Positions 7,575 to 15,167 of a stretch of DNA of 36,868 nt are shown here, in pieces (positions within the stretch are counted from its first letter, which is position 1; the number at the start of each line of letters is the position of its first letter). Both the position numbers and the translations under genes were made by a program. This DNA comes from a bacterium. Its GTDB lineage: Bacteria > UBA10199 > 2-02-FULL-44-16 > JAAZCA01. Below the pieces are notes generated by a model that searched no databases, had not been told where the DNA came from, and saw only the letters and a program-made list of their open reading frames with translations. Location of the stretch: assembly GCA_041648665.1 (NCBI GenBank), contig JBAZOP010000027.1, forward strand, positions 1 through 36,868, written 5' to 3'.

Positions 7575-8350
7575 TATGGCTGCGACCGGCGCGCGGTAAT
7601 CAGGAGATGCTGCCCAAAGCGGTGTTCGAGGGCGCGGAAGAGGGCAGGCGGCAGAATGCGCCAGGGCAGCGCCTTGACATAGCGGTATTGGACGTAGTCG
7701 CGGACGCGCCAGGGGAAGATGTGGTCAACGTGGATGTCGGTGATGGTGAAGCCATGGCGCACGATCAGGGCGCGGGCTGTGTGGCGGGAGTAAGTGCGCG
7801 CGATGGGCACGCCGCGCTGGGCCTCAGACTGCGCCAGGCCAAGGGCAATGAGGAGGGTTTTGGGCGTGTAGCGGTGGTAGAGCATGAGGCGCAGTTCGCC
7901 GTCAGGCCGCAGCATTCGGTGCATGTTACGCAGGGCGGCGTCAGGGTTGGGTGTGTGGTGCAGGACGCCCCACGAAAAGATGAGGTGAAACTGGCCTTCC
8001 CAGACATGCGTGAGTTCTTCGTAGTTGCCGCATCCCCACGGGATCGGCACCGCATATGCGGTCGACTGGAGTTGGGCCAGGTCGATGGCGCGCGGTGAAA
8101 GGTCGATGGCAAAGATGTTAGCGCCCGCGCGGGCGAAGTCGATAGCGACCGTGCCCATGCCGCAGCCCACTTCGAGTACGTTCTTGTTTGTCCAGCGTGG
8201 GAAGTCGGCAAAGGCGGGCAGGTGCGGCTCCACGAAGTACTTGCGGGCGCGCACTTCGTCGAAATATTGGCGGGAGCCGAGCGGGGCCGCGCTGTGACGC
8301 AGGTTGCACGGCCGGCGGTCCCAGTAAGCGCGGACCTGATCAATCGTCAT
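7574..8350 (-). CDS. Class I SAM-dependent methyltransferase between terS and terL
   Basis: 258 residues from the ATG at 8350, preferred because GAGG then lies six bases upstream; ATGs at 8356 and 8371 are in frame but too close to or without a site. It opens with YWDRRPCNLRHS and has VLEVGCGMG (58-66), the SAM-binding motif I, then FAIDLS (motif II) and FSWGVLHHTPNP (motif IV/post-I). This is the type 11 fold used for small molecules and sugars; no DNA-methylase catalytic motif (DPPY, PCQ) is present. The N-terminal RPCN-HS pattern marks a subfamily I have seen in phage and bacterial surface loci. It overlaps terS by 11 bases, so it was inserted into, or kept within, the packaging operon. 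Confidence 0.87.
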   Translation of the reverse strand: MTIDQVRAYWDRRPCNLRHSAAPLGSRQYFDEVRARKYFVEPHLPAFADFPRWTNKNVLEVGCGMGTVAIDFARAGANIFAIDLSPRAIDLAQLQSTAYAVPIPWGCGNYEELTHVWEGQFHLIFSWGVLHHTPNPDAALRNMHRMLRPDGELRLMLYHRYTPKTLLIALGLAQSEAQRGVPIARTYSRHTARALIVRHGFTITDIHVDHIFPWRVRDYVQYRYVKALPWRILPPALFRALEHRFGQHLLITARRSQP

Positions 8351-9071
8351 CGTCATCCTCGAAATCGTCATCGTCCGGGCGTGCGCCGTTGCTCCGACCT
8401 GGGTCAGGGAAGCGAGATATGGGCGTGTCGCTCAGAATGTCACCGAGCACGATATCGCCCGGCTGGCGCTCGAAGTGACCGGCACTGCTGGACGGAACAA
8501 TGATAATGGGCACCACGACAGCACCGGTGGGGGTATCATCAGTAATGCCGGCGGCGCGGCGCGAGAGGTCCGAGGCGATCTTGGCAAAGCGCGCAGCGTC
8601 GGCCTTGGTCCACTTGTCGGTGGGGTTGATGACCGTGACCGTGCCATCCTCGTTGACGATGCGCTGGGGCTGGCCGATGGGCCAGCGCGACATAGCCAGA
8701 GCCTGCTCGAACAGGCGGTCGGCGAGTTCGAATTCCTTCTCGCGGATAGCGTCACGGCGCTCCTGCCAGCGTGCGAGGTCCAGTTGGCGCTGGTAGTTAT
8801 CCCAGGCCTCCGCGCGTTCGTCCCAGCGCCACCGCGCCATAATGACCTTCCAGGCTCTGGTAAGGCTCTTAGACGGCGGCTTACCTTGTTCTTTGCGCCA
8901 CATATTATAAGCGCCGTGCTTAGACCGCTCCGTGCCCACAAAGAGGTAATAATTCTGGAAACGGTCATACCACAGGGTAGGTTCGAGTTTGCCGGTGTGG
9001 TCCGTCTGGCGTTCCCAGAACGGCTCCTGGAGGTCGGTTATGGGTGCGAGGGACGTGTCGTGGCGCGACAT
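8340..9071 (-). CDS. Probable terminase small subunit
   Basis: 243 residues. The N-terminal part has a WERQ and WYDRFQNYY pattern, then RAWKVIMARWRWDERAEAWD (about 72-91) and a long charged helix (about 92-130), typical of phage small-terminase-like proteins that recognise the packaging site and oligomerise. The C-terminus is strongly acidic, ending in five Asp. Identification leans on position (one gene away from terL) and helix content, not on a firm signature. Start ATG at 9071 lies three bases after the folE stop. Alternative: a DNA-binding accessory protein of the packaging operon. Confidence 0.6.
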   Translation of the reverse strand: MSRHDTSLAPITDLQEPFWERQTDHTGKLEPTLWYDRFQNYYLFVGTERSKHGAYNMWRKEQGKPPSKSLTRAWKVIMARWRWDERAEAWDNYQRQLDLARWQERRDAIREKEFELADRLFEQALAMSRWPIGQPQRIVNEDGTVTVINPTDKWTKADAARFAKIASDLSRRAAGITDDTPTGAVVVPIIIVPSSSAGHFERQPGDIVLGDILSDTPISRFPDPGRSNGARPDDDDFEDDDDD

Positions 9072-9074
9072 AGG

Positions 9075-9644
9075 TCAGGGTCTTACCTCATTATTAAGCT
9101 GGCACAGGGACAGGAACTCGTGGCGCAGGTCGGCGTCAGCGCGGAACATGCCACGCAGGGCCGAGGTCGTCATGGTGGCGGGTGTGCGCACGCCGCGCAT
9201 GGCCATACAGAGGTGGAAGCCGCGCGCGAGGACGGCGACGCTTTCGGTCTGGGCCAGGGCGCAAATTTCGTCCGCGATATCGCTGACGAGCCGCTCCTGG
9301 ATTTGCAGCCGGTGGGCGTGCTTGTGCGCGATGCGCGCGAACTTGGAGAGGCCGAGCACGCGGTTGGCGGCGAGGTAACCCATGCTGATGTCCGCCCAGA
9401 AGGGCAGCATGTGGTGCTCGCATAATGAGTAGACGCGGATGCCGGTGACGACGACGAGTTGATCGGTGGTGACGGCCTCGAAGGTGACCTCGGTGTTGCC
9501 GGGGTCGTAGTTGATGAACTCGTCATACCAGTGCGCGATGCGGCGCGGCGTTTCGCGCAGCCCCTCGCGATTGGGGTCTTCACCCAGCAGGATGAGCAGG
9601 TTCTCAGCGACAAGTTGCAGGCCGGCGAGGTCGAGTTGTGCCAT
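9075..9644 (-). CDS. folE: GTP cyclohydrolase I (FolE)
   Basis: 189 residues, normal bacterial length. It converts GTP to 7,8-dihydroneopterin triphosphate, the first step to 7-deazaguanines. Zinc ligands are visible: SLCEHHMLPF (Cys75, His78) and HLCMAMRGV (Cys146). The substrate-binding region includes YLAANRVLGLSKFARI (90-105) and LQIQERL (113-119); GVRTPATMTTSALRG (151-165) ends the core. It follows queE with a TGATG overlap and AGGAG in front, and precedes terS by three bases. Carrying its own FolE suggests the phage needs more pathway flux than the host gives. No sign of damage. Confidence 0.96.
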   Translation of the reverse strand: MAQLDLAGLQLVAENLLILLGEDPNREGLRETPRRIAHWYDEFINYDPGNTEVTFEAVTTDQLVVVTGIRVYSLCEHHMLPFWADISMGYLAANRVLGLSKFARIAHKHAHRLQIQERLVSDIADEICALAQTESVAVLARGFHLCMAMRGVRTPATMTTSALRGMFRADADLRHEFLSLCQLNNEVRP

Positions 9645-11356
9645 CAGGCGACTCCTATGTACTTGTGAATCTGGATGCTGAGGCGGTGTCCGTGTGCGTA
9701 GCAGAGTTCAAGGCAGGTTTGGGTGGCCTTGGCGCTTTGCGAGAGGGGCTGGAGTGCGATATCGAAGTCGGCAGGGTCGAGTCCGAGTTGGTGCATCCGC
9801 TCGATGAAAATGTCGTAGTGGGCACGCTTGCCGATGGGCAATTTTAGTTCGCCGTGAGGCCGGGCGGCGGCAAGCAGAGCGGAGCGCAGCACAGGCAAGC
9901 CGCCCGGCATATCGAACTTGGGCGAGACGACGACCCAGTCGAAGTCAGCGTCGATGTGACCCAGTGCCGTGCCAGAGGTTTCGATAGTAAGTAAGCGGTC
10001 AGTGTTTTCGTGAAAGATGCGCACGAGCGGGCCGAGGTCATAGTTGGCCGGCTCACCGCCCGTGACCATGATGTAGGGCAGGTCGCGGAAGCGCGACGTG
10101 ATCTCGGTGAGCAATTGGTTGGGGGTCAGGTAGACGTAGTGCGGAGTGGCCCCGACGTCTGTCGGGGTGGGGGCACCGGCGGCGGCCTTGTGCTCGTAGA
10201 GCGCGTCCAGGGAGGCGACTTCGTTGGCCATAGCGAGCGGCCAGGTTTCGCGCGTATCGCATTGGTCAACGAGAAACCCATTGGCAAAGAAATTTCCCTT
10301 TGTCGTCATGAGATTATAAACAGTACGCGAAGCAACTGGCCTGACTTCATCTACCAGCATTGCTTGCAACTGTCCCGGCTTTCCCCGTCCCTTATTTTGT
10401 TTGCGGCGGATTACCGGCGTAAATACAGCAAAGAAACGCTCACACTCATCTACGCCCGTAACACGCAACCCATACATCTTTTTGCCATTGCGCGGGTCAA
10501 TCTGAGAAGCGGACCAGTGTGGGTCAAAACCAAAATCTCGGAGCATAGCATTAACTCGATGCAAAAGTTTATCATCCTGCTGATATATCGTAATCTGATA
10601 TTTCGACGCCGAGCCTTCAGCGTCAAAAAACCCAGCTACATAGCCCCGACGTTCCTCAAGTGTTTGAGGATAGTCCATAATGAACTCAAGGTCCGTAATT
10701 GCGCAGGAAACTCGATAAACAGTTTTACCCGCCGACGTTTTGCGCTTCGATTTGGTCACGTTGGTATTTCGGCCAAACCTATTGACAAGATCACGCAAGC
10801 ATTCAGCGAAATCCAGATCAGTGACCTGCCAATAGATTTTTGTATACCCTCCCCACTTCGATGAAGAGCCATCGCCCGCATATGCACCCATGAGATATCC
10901 ACGAAGATAATCTTCAGTAGATGGCCAGGGAGAATAGTTGCCAAGCCGAGATCGTTTGATCCATACACCCGTAAGATCACCGGCAGGCATCTTTCTGACC
11001 ATACTTTTATGCTTATTCACATGGAAAACATGATCTGGAGTACAGATCACCGATCCCATATCGGTGCAAACCTCTACAGTGGGTTCATTAACTCGTTGCG
11101 AAGTATCGATGACGCGCGAAACAACATATGCACGCTTGCCGCCATAGGACATTACCTCATCGCCAATCTGGATTTCTCGGATGGGCTTGGAGGTCCAGTC
11201 TGCCATAAGTACAGGCGTGTCACCATCGACACAAAACGGGCATCCCACCGCGCAGCCCTGGAAGCGCAGCAGGGCCATTGGCGTGCCGGTGAGCTTGCCC
11301 TCGCCCTGGATGGTGCGATATAGGTGATTGATAGGGTATTTAATCGGCTGGTCCAT
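9644..11356 (-). CDS. queE: QueE, 7-carboxy-7-deazaguanine synthase, interrupted by an intein
   Basis: 570 residues before splicing, about 246 after. QueE is a radical SAM enzyme that makes 7-carboxy-7-deazaguanine from 6-carboxytetrahydropterin. Extein N-part: YRTIQGEGKLTGTPMALLRF, then GCAVGCPF (Cys35, Cys39). Extein C-part begins with CDTRETW (Cys366), so splicing restores the CxxxCxxC iron-sulfur motif. Later MVTGGEPA and TIETSGT are family motifs. The intein (42-365) sits immediately before the third cluster cysteine, so unspliced protein cannot bind the cluster. A dispersed palindrome (10150-10167) adds TPTDVGAT in the C-extein. Start ATG at 11356 overlaps queD by 17 bases. Confidence 0.93.
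   Translation of the reverse strand: MDQPIKYPINHLYRTIQGEGKLTGTPMALLRFQGCAVGCPFCVDGDTPVLMADWTSKPIREIQIGDEVMSYGGKRAYVVSRVIDTSQRVNEPTVEVCTDMGSVICTPDHVFHVNKHKSMVRKMPAGDLTGVWIKRSRLGNYSPWPSTEDYLRGYLMGAYAGDGSSSKWGGYTKIYWQVTDLDFAECLRDLVNRFGRNTNVTKSKRKTSAGKTVYRVSCAITDLEFIMDYPQTLEERRGYVAGFFDAEGSASKYQITIYQQDDKLLHRVNAMLRDFGFDPHWSASQIDPRNGKKMYGLRVTGVDECERFFAVFTPVIRRKQNKGRGKPGQLQAMLVDEVRPVASRTVYNLMTTKGNFFANGFLVDQCDTRETWPLAMANEVASLDALYEHKAAAGAPTPTDVGATPHYVYLTPNQLLTEITSRFRDLPYIMVTGGEPANYDLGPLVRIFHENTDRLLTIETSGTALGHIDADFDWVVVSPKFDMPGGLPVLRSALLAAARPHGELKLPIGKRAHYDIFIERMHQLGLDPADFDIALQPLSQSAKATQTCLELCYAHGHRLSIQIHKYIGVA
10150..10167. repeat. Dispersed palindrome copy, in-frame in queE
   Basis: CCCCGAC-GTCT-GTCGGGG, perfect 7-bp stem, flanked by GTGG and TGG as in other copies. 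Encodes part of TPTDVGAT on the coding strand. Confidence 0.8.
10262..11233 (-). mobile_element. Intein with LAGLIDADG homing endonuclease in QueE
   Basis: 324 residues (QueE 42-365). The splicing block A is CVDGDTPVLM with Cys1; block B is VICTPDHVFHV with the T-x-x-H pattern; blocks F/G are RTVYNLMT and NFFANGFLVDQ followed by extein Cys+1. The last two residues are Asp-Gln rather than the usual His-Asn; C-terminal Gln is known in a minority of active inteins. Two LAGLIDADG-type motifs, LRGYLMGAYAGDG (151-163) and RRGYVAGFFDAEG (236-248), both keep the acidic metal-binding residue, so the nuclease may be active. By eye the DNA here is clearly more AT-rich than the flanking exteins, which fits recent transfer. 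Confidence 0.9.
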
Positions 11357-11708
11357 AGCGCGCGTATGCCTTTTCTGTCTCGTAGACGGTCACGCTGAGT
11401 GTGATGGGACCGAACAGGTGCAGCGCCACGTCGAATAGATGGGCGGCGATGTTTTCCGCGGAGGGCGAGACGTCAGGGCCGAAGATGTCGTTGAGGTGGC
11501 GGTGATCGAGCGTGTCGTCGATGTAGTCCTTAAAGGGCTTGAGGTCCCCGAAGTCGATAACGAACCCGGCTGCGTTGAGGCGCTCCGCGCCGAGTTCGAG
11601 AATGACGCGGTAGTTATGGCCGTGGAGCCGCGTGCAGGGATGCTCGTCGGGCAGGTTGAGCAGTTGGTGCGACGCACTGAAGTGGAATTCCTTGGCGATC
11701 CGGTACAT
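11340..11708 (-). CDS. queD: QueD, 6-carboxy-5,6,7,8-tetrahydropterin synthase
   Basis: 122 residues from the ATG at 11708, with GAGG eight bases upstream; an ATG at 11723 is in frame but abuts AGGAG too closely. It converts dihydroneopterin triphosphate to 6-carboxytetrahydropterin. Motifs: FHFSASHQL gives the first zinc histidine; CTRLHGHNYRV gives the catalytic Cys and the HGH zinc pair; FVIDFGDLK and LDHRHLND carry the Asp/His relay; SAENIAAHLFD and VYETEKAYARY complete the pterin pocket. Full length for the family. It overlaps queE and follows the glycosyltransferase gene by 27 bases, with an extended -10 element in the gap, so it may be transcribed on its own as well. Confidence 0.95.
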   Translation of the reverse strand: MYRIAKEFHFSASHQLLNLPDEHPCTRLHGHNYRVILELGAERLNAAGFVIDFGDLKPFKDYIDDTLDHRHLNDIFGPDVSPSAENIAAHLFDVALHLFGPITLSVTVYETEKAYARYGPAD

Positions 11709-11734
11709 TGCAGTTTTCCTCATCTCCTGCTATC

Positions 11735-11743
11735 ATTATACCA
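11735..11743 (-). promoter_or_regulatory. Extended -10 promoter element before queD
   Basis: TGGTATAAT on the minus strand, 27-35 bases before the queD start, overlapping the stop codon of the upstream glycosyltransferase. No good -35 is present, as allowed for extended -10 promoters. Confidence 0.45.
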
Positions 11744-12848
11744 TACCCCCCCAAAACCCCACCTTGTGTGGGTCAGAAGCACCCCCGCTCCGGTTTGCCG
11801 AAGTTGGGGTGTTTTTGCGTGGGGGCGCAGTGTGGCCCCGATGTATATCGGGGCGGGATTGCTCCGGCTGGGGCTGGAGTTGGGCGGCGGCGAGGATGGT
11901 TTGCGCGAGTTGGGTGGCGTTGTCGGCGTGCTGAGCGCGGAAGGCGGCCCAGTCGTCGGGCGTAGCCAGGGTGCGGTCGGCAACGAGTTGGAGGGCGTGG
12001 TCGTAGGAGGTGAAAGCGAGGCGTTCGGGGAGATGCAGGGCGGAGTAGGCGAGGTTGTCGGCGCGGTAGAGAGGGGTGAGGCCGTATGCAAACATGCGCA
12101 CGACGGCGTTGGGGAAGATTTCCTGGCGCGCGTCGCAGATGAAGTAGCCGCCGGCGCGGGCGAGTTGGCGGAGTTGGTCCGGGGTGAGCCACCCCAGCGG
12201 TTTGATGTTATGGAGCGGCGTTTCCAGACCGGTGGCGGCGAAGGTGACTTCGGATGGGGCAGTGGTGGCAGCGTACTGGGCGAAGTTGGCAAAGCGGTCG
12301 CTGCCCTTATCGGGCCGCCAGCGCGAGACGTGGTAGATTTTGGGCGCGTAGGTGAATTGGGGTTGCTCGTTGAGGAAGTGGTCGATGGGGTAGGGCGCAT
12401 AGTGGATTTTGCGCTGCGCGTGGTCGGGCATGCTGCGCCGGACGAGATCGGAGGGCGGGAAAGTCACGGCGTCATAGATACGCCAGAGGAAGTCCTCGTA
12501 GTCGCGCGCGTGCGGGATGCGAAGGCATAGATCGCCGTCGATGTAGGCCGAGCCGTGGCCGATGCCGAGGAAGGGTGGCGTGGATGTGCGGTCGATACTG
12601 CGATAGAGGTACATGGGGACGCCCATATGCCAGTAGTCGAGGAAAAGAAGTGCGTCGTAGATATCGAGGGCGTCGGGGAGGCCAGCGAGCCAGTGACGGG
12701 GCTGATCGGCGAAGTTTTCGGGCAGGAAGAAGGCAAAGTCGCCGCCGACACGGTGCAGGGTTGCGCCCAGGCGCTCCAGCGCGTTGAGAATGGGCAATGT
12801 GATGGTTTCTTCGTGATATCCAAAGTGGCCAATGGCAAGAAGGTGCAT
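11736..12848 (-). CDS. Glycosyltransferase-like protein inside the deazaguanine operon
   Basis: 370 residues from the ATG at 12848, preceded by GGGAGG and overlapping the gat-queC stop as TAATG. The C-terminal domain resembles GT-B enzymes: KIYHVSRWRPDKGSDRFANF (about 195-214) is the donor-domain opening with Lys-Gly, GWLTPDQLRQLARAGGYFIC (about 246-265) is the usual descent to the active site, and EIFPNAVVRMFAYGLTPLY matches the E-x7-E region in place though not in letters. The N-terminal half (HLLAIGHFGYHEET) fits a GT-B acceptor domain. The position between queD and gat-queC suggests action on the modified base or DNA. The palindrome copy (11836-11853) sits in a proline-rich, poorly ordered C-terminal tail. 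Confidence 0.7.
   Translation of the reverse strand: MHLLAIGHFGYHEETITLPILNALERLGATLHRVGGDFAFFLPENFADQPRHWLAGLPDALDIYDALLFLDYWHMGVPMYLYRSIDRTSTPPFLGIGHGSAYIDGDLCLRIPHARDYEDFLWRIYDAVTFPPSDLVRRSMPDHAQRKIHYAPYPIDHFLNEQPQFTYAPKIYHVSRWRPDKGSDRFANFAQYAATTAPSEVTFAATGLETPLHNIKPLGWLTPDQLRQLARAGGYFICDARQEIFPNAVVRMFAYGLTPLYRADNLAYSALHLPERLAFTSYDHALQLVADRTLATPDDWAAFRAQHADNATQLAQTILAAAQLQPQPEQSRPDIHRGHTAPPRKNTPTSANRSGGASDPHKVGFWGGMV
11836..11853. repeat. Dispersed palindrome copy, in glycosyltransferase tail
   Basis: CCCCGAT-GTAT-ATCGGGG, perfect 7-bp stem; coding strand reads RPDIHRGH, a different frame from the queE copy. Confidence 0.75.
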
Positions 12849-14215
12849 TATGACGCCTCCCGGTATGGGACAGGATCGGGCGTGTGGTTGTGTGCGAAAG
12901 CGTGGCGGCGCAGATGGCATGAGCCGCACGTGCCGCAGTGGGTGGGGCCATTTTCGTAACAGGACCAGGTGAGGTGTAAGGGCGCATCGAGTTCGAGGCC
13001 CAGGCGGACGATTTCATGCTTTGTGAGGTTACCCACCGGCTGCTCGATGGCGATTTGGGCGTTGAGGTTGACGGCGTTGGGCACGAGATCGGCGAACTTG
13101 AGCGTGAAGATCATCTCGTTGTCGGGGTATGCGCCGCTCTCTTCGAGATTGTTGCCCAGGGCAATTGTGGAGAAGCCGTGCGCCTCGGCGTAGGCCAGGG
13201 CAACGCTGGAGAAGATGAGGTTGCGCGCGGGCACCCATTCGTAGGCAAGTTCAGCGCTGCGCTCGCCGCCGCGCTCGGTCATGAGATCGGCGGCGGTATC
13301 GGTGAGGCGCGAGTGGCCAATGTCGGCGCGGAAAAGGGTGCGCATATCGATGAAGCGGGCGGCGCACTGGAGATGGGCGGCGAGGGCGTTGACGGCCTCG
13401 CGCTCGCGCGTCTCGGCGCGGCAGCCGTAAGTGAAGTGCAGAAGGGTGGTGTCATAACCCAGGCGGACGTAGTGTGTGGCGACGACGGCGCTGTCCAGGC
13501 CGCCGGAGCAGATGACGAGGGCGCGGCGGGCTGGGATGGGTGGGCGCAGGGTTTGTGTGCTGAGGGTGAGGTCGGGCGCGATGGTGGTGAGGGAGTAAGG
13601 TGGGAGTTGGACAATGTTGTCCAGCCAATCTTCGCGCAGGTGGGCTTCGAGGGAGCCAAAGATGTAGGCGTTGGGCAGGCGCTTGATAAAGATGGGCTTG
13701 TAGTTGCAGGCGAGGTAGAGAGTGCCGTCGGGCGCGTGGACAGCGAGGGCGTAGGAGCCGACCAGTTGGGCAAGGGCGTTGTGGATGCCGTAACGGTCGA
13801 TGAGGGGACCGATGACCATGCTGTCGATGGGGAGCGGGGGCAGGTTGAGCGCGGCGGCGAGTTCTTTGTCGTTGGCGATGGTGCCGTTGTGCGTGACGGC
13901 GGTGCCGGCGGGCGTGACGAAAGGCGGAATGAGGTCGTCGGTTTTGGCGGCGACGTATTCGGTGGTGGGTTCGGCGCGGCAGTTGGCAATAACCCAGGTG
14001 GGCGCGGGGCCGAGGCTGTAGGTTTCGTCGATGCCGGTGCTGGGGCCAGGCCGGCGTAGGGCGAAGGGGTGGCCCCAACTTGCGTCGGGGTGGGGGCCGC
14101 CCACCATGCCGTGGCTGTCGCGCCCGCGCTCGGCAGAACGGGCAAAAGTGCGCAGGAAGGCGTCGTGGAGTTCAGGCGTGGGCTGGGTGGTGATAAAGCC
14201 GCAGATGCTACACAT
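12848..14215 (-). CDS. Glutamine amidotransferase-QueC fusion (GAT-QueC), predicted preQ0/archaeosine-base synthase
   Basis: 455 residues from the ATG at 14215. Residues 1-225 are a class II (Ntn) glutamine amidotransferase: MCSICGFI places the nucleophile Cys2, then GRDSHG (31-36) and THNGTI (108-113). Residues 230-455 are QueC: SGGLDSA PP-loop (237-243), EWVPARNLIFSS (326-337), ALGNNLEESGAYPDN, and the zinc cluster Cys419/427/430/433. QueC turns CDG into preQ0 using ATP and ammonia. In Crenarchaeota and phage 9g-type genomes the fused form is linked to amidination of preQ0 to the archaeosine base. The frame extends upstream of 14215, but the catalytic Cys must be residue 2. It overlaps dpdA by eight bases. 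A palindrome copy falls in the GAT domain. Confidence 0.92.
   Translation of the reverse strand: MCSICGFITTQPTPELHDAFLRTFARSAERGRDSHGMVGGPHPDASWGHPFALRRPGPSTGIDETYSLGPAPTWVIANCRAEPTTEYVAAKTDDLIPPFVTPAGTAVTHNGTIANDKELAAALNLPPLPIDSMVIGPLIDRYGIHNALAQLVGSYALAVHAPDGTLYLACNYKPIFIKRLPNAYIFGSLEAHLREDWLDNIVQLPPYSLTTIAPDLTLSTQTLRPPIPARRALVICSGGLDSAVVATHYVRLGYDTTLLHFTYGCRAETREREAVNALAAHLQCAARFIDMRTLFRADIGHSRLTDTAADLMTERGGERSAELAYEWVPARNLIFSSVALAYAEAHGFSTIALGNNLEESGAYPDNEMIFTLKFADLVPNAVNLNAQIAIEQPVGNLTKHEIVRLGLELDAPLHLTWSCYENGPTHCGTCGSCHLRRHAFAHNHTPDPVPYREAS
14073..14090. repeat. Dispersed palindrome copy, in-frame in gat-queC
   Basis: CCCCAAC-TTGC-GTCGGGG with one mismatch, flanked by GTGG and TGG. Coding strand reads HPDASWGHP, an insertion in the amidotransferase domain. 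Confidence 0.7.
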
Positions 14216-15167
14216 GGATGGTGCCTTCCTCGCAGAGGCGCTCGACGGCGCGCATATGCTCGGAGAAATAGGTGGTGGCCGAGTGGACCATGTAGACCTT
14301 GGGGCCGGCGTGTCCGGTGTAAGGGGCGGGCACGGGCATGGTGGGGCGCTTGGCGCGCACCCAGGCCTCCGCTTCAAGATAGGCGAGCGCGCCCATGTAG
14401 CAGAGGTCGTAGGAGCTTTGCTTGCTGCGGTCCACGGTAGAGGCGAGGTCGATATTGTGCCGTGCCATCCACCTGAGAAAGATGTTGACCTTCTTCTTGC
14501 CGGCGCGCATGATATTGCGCGACTTGCCAGCCATCATAATGCCCGTGACGGGATCGAAGACTTTTATGTCGCCGAAGCGGACCGGCGCGATCCACGACGT
14601 GCTGTCCGTGGAGAACCAGGGATAGAGATGGGCGATGCGCCAGTCAGTGAGGCCGAACATATGGAAACAGGTGTTGGGGGAGTGGTTTTGGGCATATTTA
14701 AAGGCGTTGACGAAGAAGCGCAACATGCCGCGGTTGCGTGGCTTTGCGCCCACCAGGCCACCCAGGGCAATATAGGGATAGGTTTCGATGTATTCGTAGA
14801 GGCGGTCCTGTGGCTCACCAGCGTGGAAGACGGGGATGGGATGCAGGCCCTGGTCCTGAAGCCATTGGAAGTTGCGATGCCCTTCGAGGAAGCCGGCGGT
14901 GGGCAAGGTGGAGATGACGTCTAAGTTGGCGGCGGCAGCGAACCAGTGCGACCAGCGCTTAAGCCAGGCGGCGTATTCTTCGACCTGGATGGGCGCGCCG
15001 ATAGTCCAGGCCGAAAATGCGCCGCTATCGGCAAAGACATCGAGATCGAACCTCTGGGTGATGGGTCCGAAGAGCGCGTCAAGATCGCGGTTGCGCCAGG
15101 TATGGAAGGAGATCAGGATGCGAAAGGGCGGCCTGGTTGTTTCAGGCGTCTGGGATTTCTTCGTCAT
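14208..15167 (-). CDS. dpdA: DpdA, TGT-like DNA-guanine transglycosylase
   Basis: 319 residues from the ATG at 15167, which overlaps the ParB-like gene by 26 bases; the open frame further upstream lies inside that gene in another frame. Related to tRNA-guanine transglycosylase: DSGAFSAW (47-54) matches the DSGGF base-binding motif, IPVFHAGEP (111-119), IALGGLVG (133-140) matches the GGLAVG loop, HMFGLT (169-174), and FSTDSTSW (185-192) holds the likely nucleophilic Asp. The long tRNA-binding zinc domain of TGT is lacking, as in phage DpdA. It would replace guanine in DNA with the base made by the neighbouring enzymes. KSRN and the basic RAGKKKVN segment may contact DNA. Confidence 0.88.
   Translation of the reverse strand: MTKKSQTPETTRPPFRILISFHTWRNRDLDALFGPITQRFDLDVFADSGAFSAWTIGAPIQVEEYAAWLKRWSHWFAAAANLDVISTLPTAGFLEGHRNFQWLQDQGLHPIPVFHAGEPQDRLYEYIETYPYIALGGLVGAKPRNRGMLRFFVNAFKYAQNHSPNTCFHMFGLTDWRIAHLYPWFSTDSTSWIAPVRFGDIKVFDPVTGIMMAGKSRNIMRAGKKKVNIFLRWMARHNIDLASTVDRSKQSSYDLCYMGALAYLEAEAWVRAKRPTMPVPAPYTGHAGPKVYMVHSATTYFSEHMRAVERLCEEGTIHV

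Noticed and set aside
11439..12530. Plus-strand frame of 363 codons opposite queD and the glycosyltransferase
   Set aside because: Shadow frame without a ribosome-binding site or motif.
13016..14059. Long plus-strand frame rich in Gly, Val and Glu opposite gat-queC
   Set aside because: Low-complexity shadow of a GC-rich gene; the minus strand carries the QueC and amidotransferase motifs.
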